Shown: positions 1 through 11,030 of the stretch, piece after piece
How positions within the stretch are numbered: position 1 is the stretch's first letter
Layout of the letters: every line of letters starts with the position of its first letter
Source of the DNA: Periplaneta americana
Lineage: Eukaryota; Arthropoda; Insecta; Blattodea; Blattidae
Length of the DNA stretch: 64,000 nt
Assembly (NCBI RefSeq): GCF_040183065.1
Contig: NC_091120.1
Span: 185,650,127-185,714,126 of the forward strand
Direction of reading: 5' to 3'
The notes under the pieces: generated by a model
The model's input: the letters and a program-made list of their open reading frames with translations, nothing else
The model's database searches: none
Told to the model about the DNA's origin: nothing
Position numbers and translations under genes: made by a program

Positions 1-723
1 TGGTACTAGATTTCTGAGCCTGTTACTAGAAACTAGTGAAATTTGAACATATCAATAATTAATATCAGTATTAATATTAATACATAATAGTTATTTTATG
101 TGTTGTGTTGTGGTTATAATTCAAGATTAGAGTCAGATAATTTTCGGAGTTAGTTTTACACATACTAATATTCATTATTGTACAGTAATGGAGGAAAAAA
201 TTTTTGAATATTTCCAAAATTTTACTGCTGTAAGCTGTACCTAACCCCTTAATTTTTTTATGTTTTTCACTTCATGGATCATAACCAGGCTTCGAGACTT
301 TGGACCCGATACAATAAGTTTACTGTGCATGAAGTATAGGTTGTTAACTCGCTGCAGGTAGATAGAGATGTGTTGAGGTAACAACGTTGCTATTTAGAAT
401 AGAGTACGGTAATATGGGGAAACACATATGTACATTGTGAAAGTAAATATACTGTACACAATGATAATGTCAAAATAATGTGAAAAGCATTTATTCTCCT
501 GTCTTTTATAAGCATTTGTGTTTAATTATACACAGTGTTAATGGTGGAAATAAGCATGTAGCAATTTTAATTTTTTCATTTATCCTATTGGTCGTCTTTA
601 GGAAGTGCAGTTACAGTACCGAATTGCAATGTACCTACTATAAGATACATTCTCAGTGTCTCAAACGTAAATCTTTTTTCGGTTATCTGCCAAAGTTTGT
701 ACTATAGAAAGCTGCGCTGTACG
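1..723. other. AT-rich stretch, nothing recognised
   Basis: No open frame here resembles a known protein, and I see no transposon end or tandem repeat. The short plus-strand frame at 480-707 is low complexity and probably chance. Confidence 0.5.
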
Positions 724-731
724 TCGCATGA

Positions 732-1007
732 AGCCACCGGCGTGGCTCAGTCGGTTAAGGCGCTTGCCTGCCGATCTGAAGTTGCGTTCGGGCGCGGGTT
801 CGATCCCCGCTTGGGCTGATTACCTGGTTGGGTTTTTTCCGAGGTTTTCCCCAATCGTAATGTGAATGCAAGGTAATCCAAGGCGAATCCTCGGCCTCAT
901 CTCGCCAAATATCATCTCGCTCTCACCAATTTCATCGACGCTAAATAACCTAGTAGTTGATACAGCGTCGTTAAATAACCAACTAAAATTAAAAAAAAAA
1001 AAAAACT
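732..1007 (+). mobile_element. tRNA-derived SINE with target-site duplication
   Basis: The head looks like a tRNA gene. It has an A-box-like GTGGCTCAGTCGG near 740 and a B box GGTTCGATCCC near 797. A conserved body follows (CCTGGTTGGGTTTTTTCCGA), then the end TCGTTAAATAACCA and a poly-A run. TCGCATGA occurs on both sides (724-731 and 1008-1015), as expected for target-primed insertion. Such elements are transcribed by RNA polymerase III and moved by LINE enzymes. It is not a functional tRNA gene, because the body runs on past the tRNA-like part. Confidence 0.85.
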
Positions 1008-1015
1008 TCGCATGA

Positions 1016-2832
1016 CGTGATAGGAGTAAAACGAAAAAACCTGATATCACTGCAATCTCTAAGAGACAGTCCTTTATTCTCGGGTGACTCTATGTCCACT
1101 AATTTGCTGTTTATGTTACACAATGTTCCATCCGTTATTTTTACGTAAAATTGATTTCCACTTCTGTTTTACACATTCAGTAACTGGTATACTTGATGTC
1201 TCATTAATTCTCTGCATCATTTTCTAAATTAATTTGAGGGCTTCCGGCATCTCTTGCTCTGACTTTTCTAACCGTATAATAGTTTCCAACACAGTTTGTA
1301 TGAAAACCAAATTATTCGTCAGAATCTTCAAATTCAGAGCGTTCTCCTTTTCGTATTTGTTGACATTCATTCTACAGTACCCCCACCCACTGTACGCTTT
1401 ACCACTATACTCAGTACGCCGTTATGCGGATTTCCTACTGAACTGCTCTATTGGGTCCGAAGTTTCGAAGCCTGATCATAACAAAGCTTCGATCAATTTT
1501 TTTTTTCAACATTTTTAACTCTGCACACAATTTCAAAACACAGATGGCACCTCTCTGTATATTCAAGAGGTGGTTCCTTGGTGGAATATCTGTGCCATAA
1601 AATTTAGAAAGAAAGAAAACGGTGGTTCTTCTGAACAACCACTATGCTGCAGGAGGAGTTACCTGGTAGCAGACGGGGTTATTGAATTACAGGTTTCGCC
1701 CGAAGTTTAGTAGTATCACAGTCTAGTATATACAGTCATGAAGCTTAATACTTACTGAATATGCAAACGTAGACAGTTGAAATATGCATCCTTAGTAGTT
1801 ACTCACCACCAGAATCGCTACTATCGCCTCATCACAGACTCTTTCCCTAGCAGACCATAAAATGTATTGTACTTTCGATATCGTTTTCTTTTGATAACAC
1901 CTTCCTTCCACTATTGCAATATGAAATACATAAGGTTTATATATTATTATCATAAAATATATATTATATTCCACAAACTCATCTTCCTGGATCTTTCGGA
2001 AGAAAGATAACTCCAACCTATTTTTCTTACAATTTATAGTACTACAAACGTCTCCTTGTCCCATATTATTATTCAAATTATTGTCTTTTAGCCATTTACA
2101 GTTATTTCAACCGATAACGAACATTTCACAGTTTACATAGCTTTTCACAAAAATGCGAAATACGGCTTTTTCGATCTAGACCAGGCCGTAATGTTTCTTC
2201 GGGTTTTCTATTTCAGTGTATGGAGCTCAGTGAAGTATTATATTATAACTTTATTGCGTATCATTGCTAAGCTTTATTTAGTGTAATGTGTCCATAAGTT
2301 CGGTTTACTTGTTGCATAATATGTTGCAGAAATAATTACAAAAAATGTGTTATTTTGATGTGAAGAGAATTTTACATGTTAACATAATCTGTTCGCGTCA
2401 ACGTTTCAAGTTTAGAATGGAAGCTATTTTGAGGTTTAATAAAAAATAATTTATATTGTGATTTCAATTTAGCACATCATCTACCTTCCTTAATTTTTGA
2501 CAAAACATTTACCCTACCACTCCTATGAAATTAGTGTACGTACAATTGTGTTACTTCGTCTCTTAAGTAGTAGATAAATACAATAATTCAGTACTCAATT
2601 GTAGTATTAAAATACAGATAAATTGAATGTCCGGGGTATCATACATGACATTATGTTTAATTATAATGTATGATTGCGAATTTAGGAATATAAGTTAGTA
2701 AACATAACCTATAATTTTCATATGAATGGCAAGGCATTGGAGATCACTAAATTTAGACAGAAAGGGGCAACTGGTACAGTAAACATAACCTATAATTTGA
2801 ACTTATCTAAATATCCGTGCGGTGCAATTGAA
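1016..2832. other. Intergenic, repeat fragments only
   Basis: No gene is supported. Near 1690-1745 a minus-strand fragment shares CTTCATGACTGTATATACTA-like sequence with 4580-4610, so a dispersed repeat is probably present. The 20-mer GTAAACATAACCTATAATTT occurs twice, near 2698 and 2780. Confidence 0.4.
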
Positions 2833-4182
2833 AATTGAATAGTTACCCCGAAAAGAGATCTAACGAACAAAAAATCGAAAGTTGAGTTTTCAGTGGAATA
2901 GTGATCTATCGAAGAAATGTCATCGCCTAGCGGACGTAAAGTGACATAATTTCTCTTTCAAATGATAGTTTTTTTTGTTTCAATATTGGGATTCCGGCGA
3001 ATAGTGATCTATCTGTTCTAAATGGCGGAAGTAGGGAAACAATCTGTGAGTATTAGTGCTGGGAGAAGATACAGCCTTTTTTTTCGTATGGAATGAGTCA
3101 GTGGCTAAAAAAGGTTCTTCAGAAGTTACGTCGTGCATTCTGAAGTACATCGACCTATATTTCCAGCCACTAAAACCAGACGAGAAGAAGAGATTAGTAG
3201 TGTGGTCTGATCGTTGCATCGGTCAAAATAATAACTGGCGATACTTAGCTCTCTATCATTACCTCATTAGGAATAAATATTTAACAACCATTGATCAGAA
3301 GTTCTTGGTTAGTGGACACAGTTTTCTTCCCTGATACAGGGATTTTACATTAATAGAGAGAAGAAAGAAAAAATCCACAGTCTATCACCCTAAACAGTGG
3401 GTCGAAGTGGTAGTCAATGCTAGTCCTGGATTTTCCGCATATTATAGGCCTATGGACACAGATAATTTTATTGATCTGTCACTCATAGACGGCATGCTTA
3501 AAAGAGATCCTAAATTTAAGATTACTTCATGCTTTTGGATCCAGTTTTCAGAAGAGGAGCCAAATAGACTCAGAACTCGAGCAAGCCATAATATTCTTCA
3601 ACCATGGTAAACCTATGAGATCTTGGAAACTCACAAACGAAGTAATAAGCTAATTCCACTCCCAACAGTTATAGCTCAACTGTACAATGGATATATGGCA
3701 ATAAAGAAAGCAAAGAAAGTGGATTTGCTGCATATGTGCAAGTTCATTCCTCTCCAATTTCGTGAATTCTATCAAAATCTTAGAGTAACTGAGTGACAAT
3801 AGGACGGAAGTTTCATAAAAAGAACTCTCAAAGTAGCTGAGTGAAATTGACAATATAACATTTGAAAATGAATCATTATTGATTGTGACCTTTACACTTC
3901 TTATTATAGCATTTTAAATTAGTTGTAGGTTAGATCATTTTTCCATTCTTCAGGGATAGATCGTTTTTCCATTCAATTTTGCATTAATGTGTTGATATTT
4001 AATAGTAATATATTATTTTGCGTACAGTTTGACTCAAATGTGTTTAAAATAGAATGGAATGCTACAAGTATGTATGCTTGGCTTAAGATATTAACCTTCA
4101 AATAAGAATAAAATGTTTTTTTTCGTTTCCTCAACAATTTGTCGTTTGTGGGTTAGATCTCTTTTCAGGGTAACTATTCAAT
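2833..4182 (+). mobile_element. TIR element carrying a GQNxN-type pseudogene
   Basis: The ends form an inverted repeat of about 39 bp with about 36 matches. The left end starts AATTGAATAGTTACCCCGAA at 2833, and the right end finishes TTCAGGGTAACTATTCAATT at 4182. Between them lies one long decayed frame (3056-3796). I could not fix the target duplication, because the flanks are the palindrome AATT. The gene and TIRs together argue for a DNA transposon of about 1.35 kb. I cannot place it in a named superfamily. Confidence 0.65.
3056..3796 (+). pseudogene. WSDxCxGQNxN-motif protein (DUF7869-like), two in-frame stops
   Basis: One reading frame of 247 codons runs from 3056 to the stop at 3794-3796. 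It is broken only by TGA at 3332-3334 and TAA at 3608-3610, with no frameshift. Motifs in order are VVWSDRCIGQNNNWR, then KFLVSGHSFLP directly before the first stop, RDFTLIERRKKK just after it, and VVVNASPGF. From memory this matches a multicopy arthropod family annotated as DUF7869. The family has no experimental function that I know of, and its copy number suggests transposon origin. The true 5' end is unclear and may lie upstream. It is a pseudogene unless the stops are assembly errors. Confidence 0.6.
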
Positions 4183-6692
4183 TATTGAATCTTTCATAAA
4201 TGAATGTACAAGAATTTCGCAATATTTAATCGAAATAAAGGCAGGTATTACACATACGAACAACGTAATTTTCACACCGTAAATAATATTACATCTTAAT
4301 TCGCAAGTGAATTATGTCTGAAGTGTCTGATAATCATTGTTTTAAATTTGATTAATGGAATTACACTACATTTTAGAGAAACATATGTTACTGTTTATGC
4401 ATTCCAACTAATTCATATGGTTGAAATGCCGCCCGTCGTGATCGGGTTAAGCGAGTTACATGGTCTGCCTTACGGCCTGTATTAGATCACGATGGCTGTG
4501 GCACAGTCTATTGTTCCTAGTACTCACAGCGCTCCAAGCGGCTAGCAACTATCGCGAGATTTGCTAAAAATCATCCCAAACTTCGTGACTGTATATAGTA
4601 GACTGTGGTAGTATCTTCGTCTTCGATAATTGGTAGCCAACACGCACAATATTGCATTTCATGTTCGTTTAGATTTCCTTGTAAAACACGTGTCCACTAC
4701 ATTGATAACTTCATTAGGTTCAAATACATGTTCTGATTTTTATTTTTCCTTGGCGCTCATGCGCTGTTGTGCTGTTTTCGAGTGCCAATAACACGGGCTT
4801 ACACACTCCCAATCTCGCTCGCTATATGCACCCCACGAGCGGGATCTAAATATCAGAACACAACCTGCTTCCGAACGACTCATGCAATATTTATATGATT
4901 TTGTGGCGGCTTTAGCAGGTTTATCTGATCTCTCCCATAACGTGCAGTCATTCAATTTTATTGGGTGCCGTACATCGCCCAGTGTACCTACCGTTTTTGT
5001 AGAAAGATGAGTGCCTTCAAACCCCCCGCCATCCCCTTTCCTAGATCTCTTACACTTAGGGCCAATGGCTCCCTTTATACAGTACAAAAATTTTTATCCA
5101 CTCTATCCTCCCTCTGCTGATATTTTACGATGTATTGGAGTTACTGTAAAAAAAAAGTTTGTTTTCTTTCTCTCCTCTACCTTTCTCCTCTCTCTCTCTC
5201 TCTTCCTTGGTCGGTTAGAGGTATAAAATAAGTATCTTTATTATTCGCTTCAGCTCTTGAAAGCACTCACAGTAAAGTATACATAGCCTCTAGTCGTATC
5301 GATCTTCATTGAGAGAGAGGGAGAAAGAAACAGAGAGAGAGAGAGAGAGGGTGAAAGAAAAAAACTCGTCGTCCAGAAAGCTCTTTCCCGATTACTTGCC
5401 CACGCGCTATTTCACATAATTCGATTGCCTATTTTATAAATTTTCCATATATTAATGAAAAAGCATTGGATCTGCGCCGTTACATGCATCTAATGGAGAG
5501 CTAGGAGGAAGAAGAAGAAGAAGAGAGAGAGGGAGAGAGGAGTAACTGTTCCTCCTCTAGTGCGGTGGTCCACAGGAACCTAAGACTTATTGGATTCTCC
5601 CCATTAACAAAATTGTGCGGCTTTCCAAGGAATCAATTTGTAATGTCGGGCACCATATAGTTGCTGCAGCGGCGGCGTCTACCAGCAGACCTAAACCTTC
5701 TATTACGCTGATTAAATCCAAAACGAATGATACAAGGCGAAAAGAGGATGAGGGGAGAAAGAGCGCGATAGAGAGTCAAGCGAGAGAGAGAGGAAAAAAA
5801 GGAGGGATGGATGGTAAAGGGAAGAGAAAAAACTTTTATATTTAGATAATTCAAAAACATTCCCTATCGTTAAAAGGGAATAAAATATGACTGCTATATA
5901 TTTTTGTTGGTTTTCCGATAATTTGGTTTTCCTGGGGATTCAAGGGAGACTACATCCAACAGACACCAGACCATCCTATACAAGCCAGTGCCACCGTATA
6001 TATAGAAGATATAAAAGGGGTAGTTTCATTTAACGTGCATTTGGTGAGGGGTAAAGGGGGGAGACGGGGGGTTGAGAATTCAATGAATGAATACGGTAGT
6101 CTATAATCGTAGTAATGCAATTCTCTTATCCATTATATGATTTTTCCCTTACATACTAATATCCATTTTAGATGCTTTCATAAAAATGGAAGCGCGGAGA
6201 CTGGGAACTTTCTGACAGAAAAAAAAAATGCTTTTTTATGTCCAACCAATTTCAATTCAATTTCTGGGCCATGCAATCTCTTCATTAATCTACAAACACA
6301 CTCGTCATTAAGAGCATAAGGAACCAATGATTTAGTTCTGTATCTCCGTTTATGAGCTGGCTTATTTACATAACAGAATTAAGCTAGGTACGTACGTACT
6401 TTAGCAGAGACCGTTTGATAGCCAGGAAAGTTGGTTGAATTGCTGGCATTAAATTAAAGTGACCACCGTGGACAGTGCGACCGCACTCGACTACAAATAC
6501 AGATTTCCATTGATTCTAGTTCCATTATGGACGATTCTACGTATTGCTGCTGCTACTGCGAAAACTCTGCGTTTAAAAGATAAGCATTTCTATCGAATGG
6601 TGCAGGGACACTGAACTTAAATAACTGAATCCTATTTCTAGGCTTCTATGTATGCGTGCATACACCAGGACATAAACACGCACATACACATA
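4183..6692. other. Intergenic with GA-rich simple sequence
   Basis: No gene is supported. At 4500-4640 there is a repeat-like stretch related to minus-strand sequence near 1700-1740. GA/AG-rich purine tracts lie at about 5300-5350, 5500-5540 and 5740-5830, with a CT-rich mirror near 5165-5210. Open frames here come from these biased tracts. Confidence 0.4.
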
Positions 6693-6750
6693 CAGTAAAG
6701 TCTCGATTATCCGTCTCTCGATTAACCGATAATCGGATTATCAGATTGTA
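6693..6750 (+). mobile_element. pogo/Tigger-like terminal fragment
   Basis: TACAGTAAAGTCTCGATTAT at about 6691 followed by repeats of CGATTATCCG/CGATTAACCG resembles the left end of pogo-class elements. No matching right end was found. Confidence 0.4.
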
Positions 6751-7188
6751 CTTGAGTCGCGTGTTTCACTAGAAACTTGGACCTCTTATACACTATTTAC
6801 CAAAAAGCAATTGGGCACTGTTTTTGTCCCTTTAGAACAGGTATGCTCATTCTCTGACTCCCGATTACGTTCTGTAATCACGACCTTCGAATGTAGAGCG
6901 TGCTGTTCCTCGTTCGAAGCTCGACGGATGACTGCGGAAGGCAGTTCAAGTACTTAGTAAACGCACGAACAGTGCGGGACAATGACACAGTCAAAACCTT
7001 TAGTAAGCTAACGATCATTCCGTACAGTGTGGGAGGAAGACTATTTTTGTTGTGAAAACGTAAAGTGTTTACTATGTTGTAAGGTACTGTAAGGACTACT
7101 ACTGAGCAACATAAAACATTATACGCTCTGCCATCCAGAACATGCCGAAGTGACAGAGAAGCTGTTTTCTGTAATATGTATTCATGTC

Positions 7189-7190
7189 AA

Positions 7191-7224
<34 letters not shown>
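7189..7224. repeat. (ATT)n microsatellite
   Basis: About twelve ATT units lie inside the hAT element. Confidence 0.9.
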
Positions 7225-7226
<2 letters not shown>

Positions 7227-7469
7227 TAATACAATTATTGTTATTGTGGTTATTCTATTCCAACAGAAATAATATTATGATAAAATAATTTTTCAGAGGT
7301 GCAACGTGCACTACAGTTTCAAGAATTGAAAGCACTTCATGATAGGCCAAACATTGAAAAGAGTCGAACAATTCAGAGTCTACGTTTAGGAGCAAAGTTA
7401 TGTAGTATGTTGGGAATTAGCTAAAGCACTAAAAACCCTTCACGGATGGTGAACTTGTAAAGAAATCTA

Positions 7470-7950
7470 TGGTGCCTGAACAAAATATAGTTGATTACAT
7501 CTCTCTACTGGAACAGCTCAAATGTGAATTCACAGAACATGGATTAAATGATTTTAGACGTATGGAAAGTGATATTAATCTTTTTGTTAATCCTTTCATA
7601 GTACATTGAGTACAATCCGTGAGAGTGCAGTTCCAGGACGAGTTAATTGATTTACAAAGTCACGTAGAATTCAGAACTAAATGCGGAGAATATGACTTGC
7701 CAAGCATAGAAGTATTCAAAAATGAACAAAACGCAATATCCCAAGATGAGCTTATTCGCTGTCACTCGAAATATGTGTGCAAACAATTATTTTCGAGAAT
7801 GAAGGTTGCTAAATCCAAAAATCCAAACATAGATCCCGATTAACAGATGAGAATCTTTTGTGCATTGCAGTAAATTCGTTGGAAATAGATTTTCAATTGT
7901 TTGCAGAAACGAATAGGCCTACACATGATGAATGTAGAATACGAAAATAA
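7470..7950 (+). pseudogene. hAT transposase fragment (ZBED/SCAND3-like), frameshifted
   Basis: Recognisable pieces are FRRMESDINLFVNPF near 7553-7600, the open stretch 7619-7843 (VQFQDELIDLQSHVEF, then CKQLFSRMKVAKSKN), and in another frame LTDENLLCIAVNSLEIDF after 7840, ending near 7950. These match the C-terminal part of hAT transposases of the type domesticated as ZBED5/SCAND3 in vertebrates. Frameshifts and stops show it is dead. Confidence 0.7.
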
Positions 7951-8182
7951 CATTATCTATGATATAACAATATCATAACTGTATAAAATATAACAAATAA
8001 TGTAATAACTGAATATTTCCTTTTTCAAATTCAGTTTATTATCCGTATTTGTAAGACAATGAGAGCGATGCCACGGGCGGTGCTGCAATGTAGTTGCGGA
8101 GCCCAGTTCCTACGCTGTGTGTGTTATGCAGTGCAGCATCATCCGTGTAATCGGCGCTTTTATAATTTTGAGCATACCTGCT

Positions 8183-8480
8183 TTAGAACCTCGTGATACC
8201 ACATCTTGTTGCTATAACAGCAGCCATCCTGTTAGGCATGCTCTCCACTAGTTTGTGTAGGATATCCACTGGAATGCGTCGCCATTCCTCTTGCAACATG
8301 GCACTCAGTTGGACAATGGTAGTTGGCCGCATCTCCAGAGACCTCAATCGCCGGTCAAATTCGACCCAAAGGTGCTCAATGGGGTTGAGATCAGGACTCC
8401 GTGCAGGCCAGTCCAACCGGTGAACATTATTGTCTGCATACCACTGCATAGTAGCCGCCGAAACATGGGCAAACTTCCAT
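8183..8480 (-). pseudogene. Tc1-like transposase C-terminal fragment
   Basis: The minus strand reads NVHRLDWPARSPDLNPIEHL, then ESMPNRMAAVIATRCGITRF and a stop at 8183-8185. SPDLNPIEHLW carries the third catalytic residue (E) of the DD34E family. The rest of the enzyme is missing and the copy ends in its own inverted repeat, so it cannot make an active transposase. Confidence 0.85.
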
Positions 8481-8896
8481 TGTCCAACTGAGTGCCATGT
8501 TGCAAGAGGAATGGCGACGCATTCCAGTGGATATCCTACACAACTAGTGGAGAGCATGCCTGACAGGGTGGCTGCTGTTATAGCAACAAGAGGTGGTACC
8601 ACGAGGTTCTGAAGGGGCAAAAACAGTGCCCAATTACTTTTTGGTAGATAGTGTATTTTTATTATACATAAATGATTTGACTAATTATATAAAGGAAGGT
8701 CAAGTTTTATATATGCACTCGATAACTCTATTACTGTTTGTTTGGAGTCTTGTAATGATTTGATAAATAAAGTTGATATAGGTATATCTCAGTTCAAAAC
8801 GTGGTGTGATTATAACAAATTAATTTTAATATTAATAAGTCTGTATGTTTAAAATTTGTTAATAGATATATGAATATAAATTGTCCATGTCAATTG

Positions 8897-8940
8897 AAGG
8901 GTTCAGAGCCATAATGGGCCAAGCACCATTTATTAAACAC
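8897..8940 (+). repeat. Short dispersed motif shared with 11390-11430 (inverted)
   Basis: GAAGGGTTCAGAGCCATAAT and the following GGGCCAAGCACCATTTA recur in reverse complement near 11390-11430. I do not know which repeat family it marks. Confidence 0.5.
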
Positions 8941-8994
8941 GGAGAATACTAATATTAATTACTATTATTTTGAAGCACACTTAATGCCATTACT

Positions 8995-10205
8995 TACTTA
9001 CAAATGGCTTTTAAGGAACCCGGAGGTTCATTGCCGCCCTCACATAAGCCCGCCATTGGTCCCTATCCTGAGCAAGATTAATCCATTCTCTATCATCATA
9101 TCCCACCTCCCTCAAATCCATTTTAATATTATCTTCCCATCTACGTCTCGGCCTCCCTAAAGATCTTTTCCCTCCGGCCCCCAACTAACACTCTATATGC
9201 ATTTCTGGATTCGCCCATACGTGCTACATGCCCTGCCCATCTCAAACGTCTAGATTTAATGTTCCTAATTATGTCAGGTGAAGAATACATGCGTGCAGTT
9301 CTGTGTTGTGTAACTTTCTCCATTCTCCTGTAACTTCATCCCGCTTAGCCCCAAATATTTTCCTAAGCACCTTATTCTCAAACACCCTTAACCTATGTTC
9401 CTCTCTCAAAGTGAGAGTCCAAGTTTCACAACCATACAGAACAACCGGTAATATAACTATTTTATAAATTCTAACTTTCAGATTTTTTGACGGCAGACTG
9501 GATGATAAATCTTCTCAACCAAATAATAACAGGCATTTCCCGTATTTATTCTGTGTTTAATTTCCTCCCGAGTATCATTTATATTTGTTACTGTTGCTTC
9601 AAGATGTTTAAACTTCTCCACCTCTTCAAAAGATAAATTTCCAATTTTTATATTTCCATTTCGTACAATATTCTCATCACGAGACATAATCATATACTTC
9701 CAAACCTATCTCTTTACTTGCTTCCTGTAAAATTCCCGTGTTTTCCCTAATCGTCTGTGGATTTTCTCCTAACATATTCACGTCATCCGCATAGACAAGA
9801 AGCTGATGTAACCCGTTCAATTCCAAGCCCTCTCTGTTATCCTGGACTCTCCTAATGGCATACTATAGAGCAAAGTTAAAAAGTGAAGGTGATAGTGCAT
9901 CTCCTTGCTTTAGCCCACAGTGAATTGGAAACGCATCTGACAGAAACTGACCTATACGAACTCTGCTGTACGTTTCATTGAGACACATTTTAATTAATCG
10001 AACTAGTTTCTTGGGAATACCAAATTCAATAAGAATATCATATAAAACTTCTCTCTTAACCGAGTCATATGCCTGTTTTAAATCTATGAATAACTGATGT
10101 ACTGTACCCTTATATTCCCATTTTTTCTTCATTATCTATCGAATACAAAATATCTGATCAATAGTTGATCTATTACGTCTAAAACCACACAATTTATAAT
10201 GCTAA
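8995..10205 (-). pseudogene. LINE fragment: reverse transcriptase to 3' end (family A, copy 1)
   Basis: On the minus strand the order is CGFRRNRSTIDQIF (about 10180), KKKWEYKGTVHQLFIDLKQA with IHCGLKQGDALSPSLFNFAL (9863-10132), a LLVYADDVN active-site box near 9800, NGNIKIGNLSFEEVEKF (9478-9693), and RRLRWAGHVARMGESRNAYR at 9141-9323. The 3' end abuts a TTAC/GTAA repeat at 8990. It is a 5'-truncated endonuclease-type LINE with several frameshifts. Four more copies of the same 3' end occur in this window. Confidence 0.85.
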
Positions 10206-11030
10206 GATGCCATAAAATGTTGTATCCAACTCGTAGATAATCTTGTTGTGACATTCACTCATTCCATAATCATCAAGATTATCCGCTTGTTGCATAAATA
10301 ACTATTCTGGGAGGGATATAATTATAGAAAAAGCGAAGATATTTGGATTCAATTATAAACTCTATGTATAATAATTTCTCTGAGAAAGATGTAAGAAATT
10401 TAAAATTCGAGACATTTCTGAGTTCAATTATAAACTGTATGTATAATAATAAAATTTCTCTGTCTACTTCGCGTAATAAAAAACTAAAAATGATGTTACT
10501 GCCATTGCTTGAGACAACACTGAACAAATACAAGAACAGAGACACATGCTCAGGTTCGATGAAAGGAGGTAAATGTCCGTGTTCCTATCGTAAGTCGAAC
10601 CGCAGTGAACAATATTCGATAAAGGTTTATCATAATTATTGTTTTCACTGAAAACTGAGGGTGCAGCACGAAGTGTCGCTTTTGCCTGCAGTAGCTGCAT
10701 TTCGCAATCTGCATTTAAAGACATGACTAGCGGACCGTACGCACTGGTGACTAATTACGGTGATAATTCATGTTAACTTGGGCCACACCGGCGTCACGTG
10801 ACACGGTGCGTGCTGTGTTACGCAGGACTCAGACCCTCGAGACGCGGGTTGGCAGGGGAATTGAGAAAGTTGCGTAACCAGGCGCTCTGTGGGGGCTAGT
10901 CCTCACCCCGATATGTTTGTGTAATCAGATAATTGAAACTGAGAAGGGAGGCACTGCAGAGCGACACGGGAGGCTTCAGTGTACTCGAAGTGTGCCTCTT
11001 TTTACTTTAAGCTGTGCAATTATATTGTTA
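10206..11030. other. Unassigned, one local direct repeat
   Basis: A segment with TTCAATTATAAACT occurs near 10346 and again near 10423, a 77-bp direct repeat. The open frames across it are repeat-driven. The 10780-10990 stretch is more GC-rich than its neighbours but is not recognisable. Confidence 0.4.

Larger units (their letters stand above)
6838..8180 (+). mobile_element. hAT element with exact 8-bp target duplication
   Basis: The ends are CAGGTATGCTCA (6838) and TGAGCATACCTG (8180). The target duplication CTTTAGAA is present at 6830-6837 and 8181-8188. The CAG...CTG ends, 8-bp duplication and decayed hAT transposase inside (7470-7950) agree. It inserted into the arm of the Tc1-type foldback element. 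Confidence 0.9.
6791..8653 (-). mobile_element. Foldback Tc1/mariner-type element, itself interrupted by a hAT
   Basis: Inverted ends of about 48 bp begin CACTATTTACC (6791) and finish GGTAGATAGTG (8653). TA flanks both sides (6789-6790, 8654-8655). With the hAT at 6838-8180 removed, the left arm continues from 6837 into 8189-8330 and pairs with 8479-8653. The element is therefore a palindrome with arms of about 190 bp and a centre of about 150 bp. Both arms derive from the 3' end of a Tc1-like transposase gene, so this is a non-autonomous rearranged copy. Confidence 0.8.
6750..8890 (+). pseudogene. Non-LTR reverse-transcriptase relic split by nested transposons
   Basis: Joining 6750-6788 to 8656-8890 across the inserted elements gives a frame reading LGPLIFLLYINDLTNYIKE. 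This is the typical LINE reverse-transcriptase stretch before the catalytic YADD box. The YADD region itself is degraded near 8715, and a CDYNKLILNINKS-like segment follows. It is a short decayed fragment, probably of a Jockey/CR1-type LINE. Its main value is in dating the later insertions. Confidence 0.65.

Noticed and set aside
740..812. Possible tRNA gene
   Set aside because: A and B boxes are present, but the sequence continues into a SINE body and poly-A with a flanking duplication.
3332..3334. TGA as selenocysteine in the GQNxN protein
   Set aside because: A second, TAA stop follows in the same frame, so simple pseudogene decay explains both.
4740..5087. Minus-strand 115-codon frame
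   Set aside because: No recognisable motif, Arg/Lys/Ser-rich composition and a location in repeat-like sequence make chance more likely.
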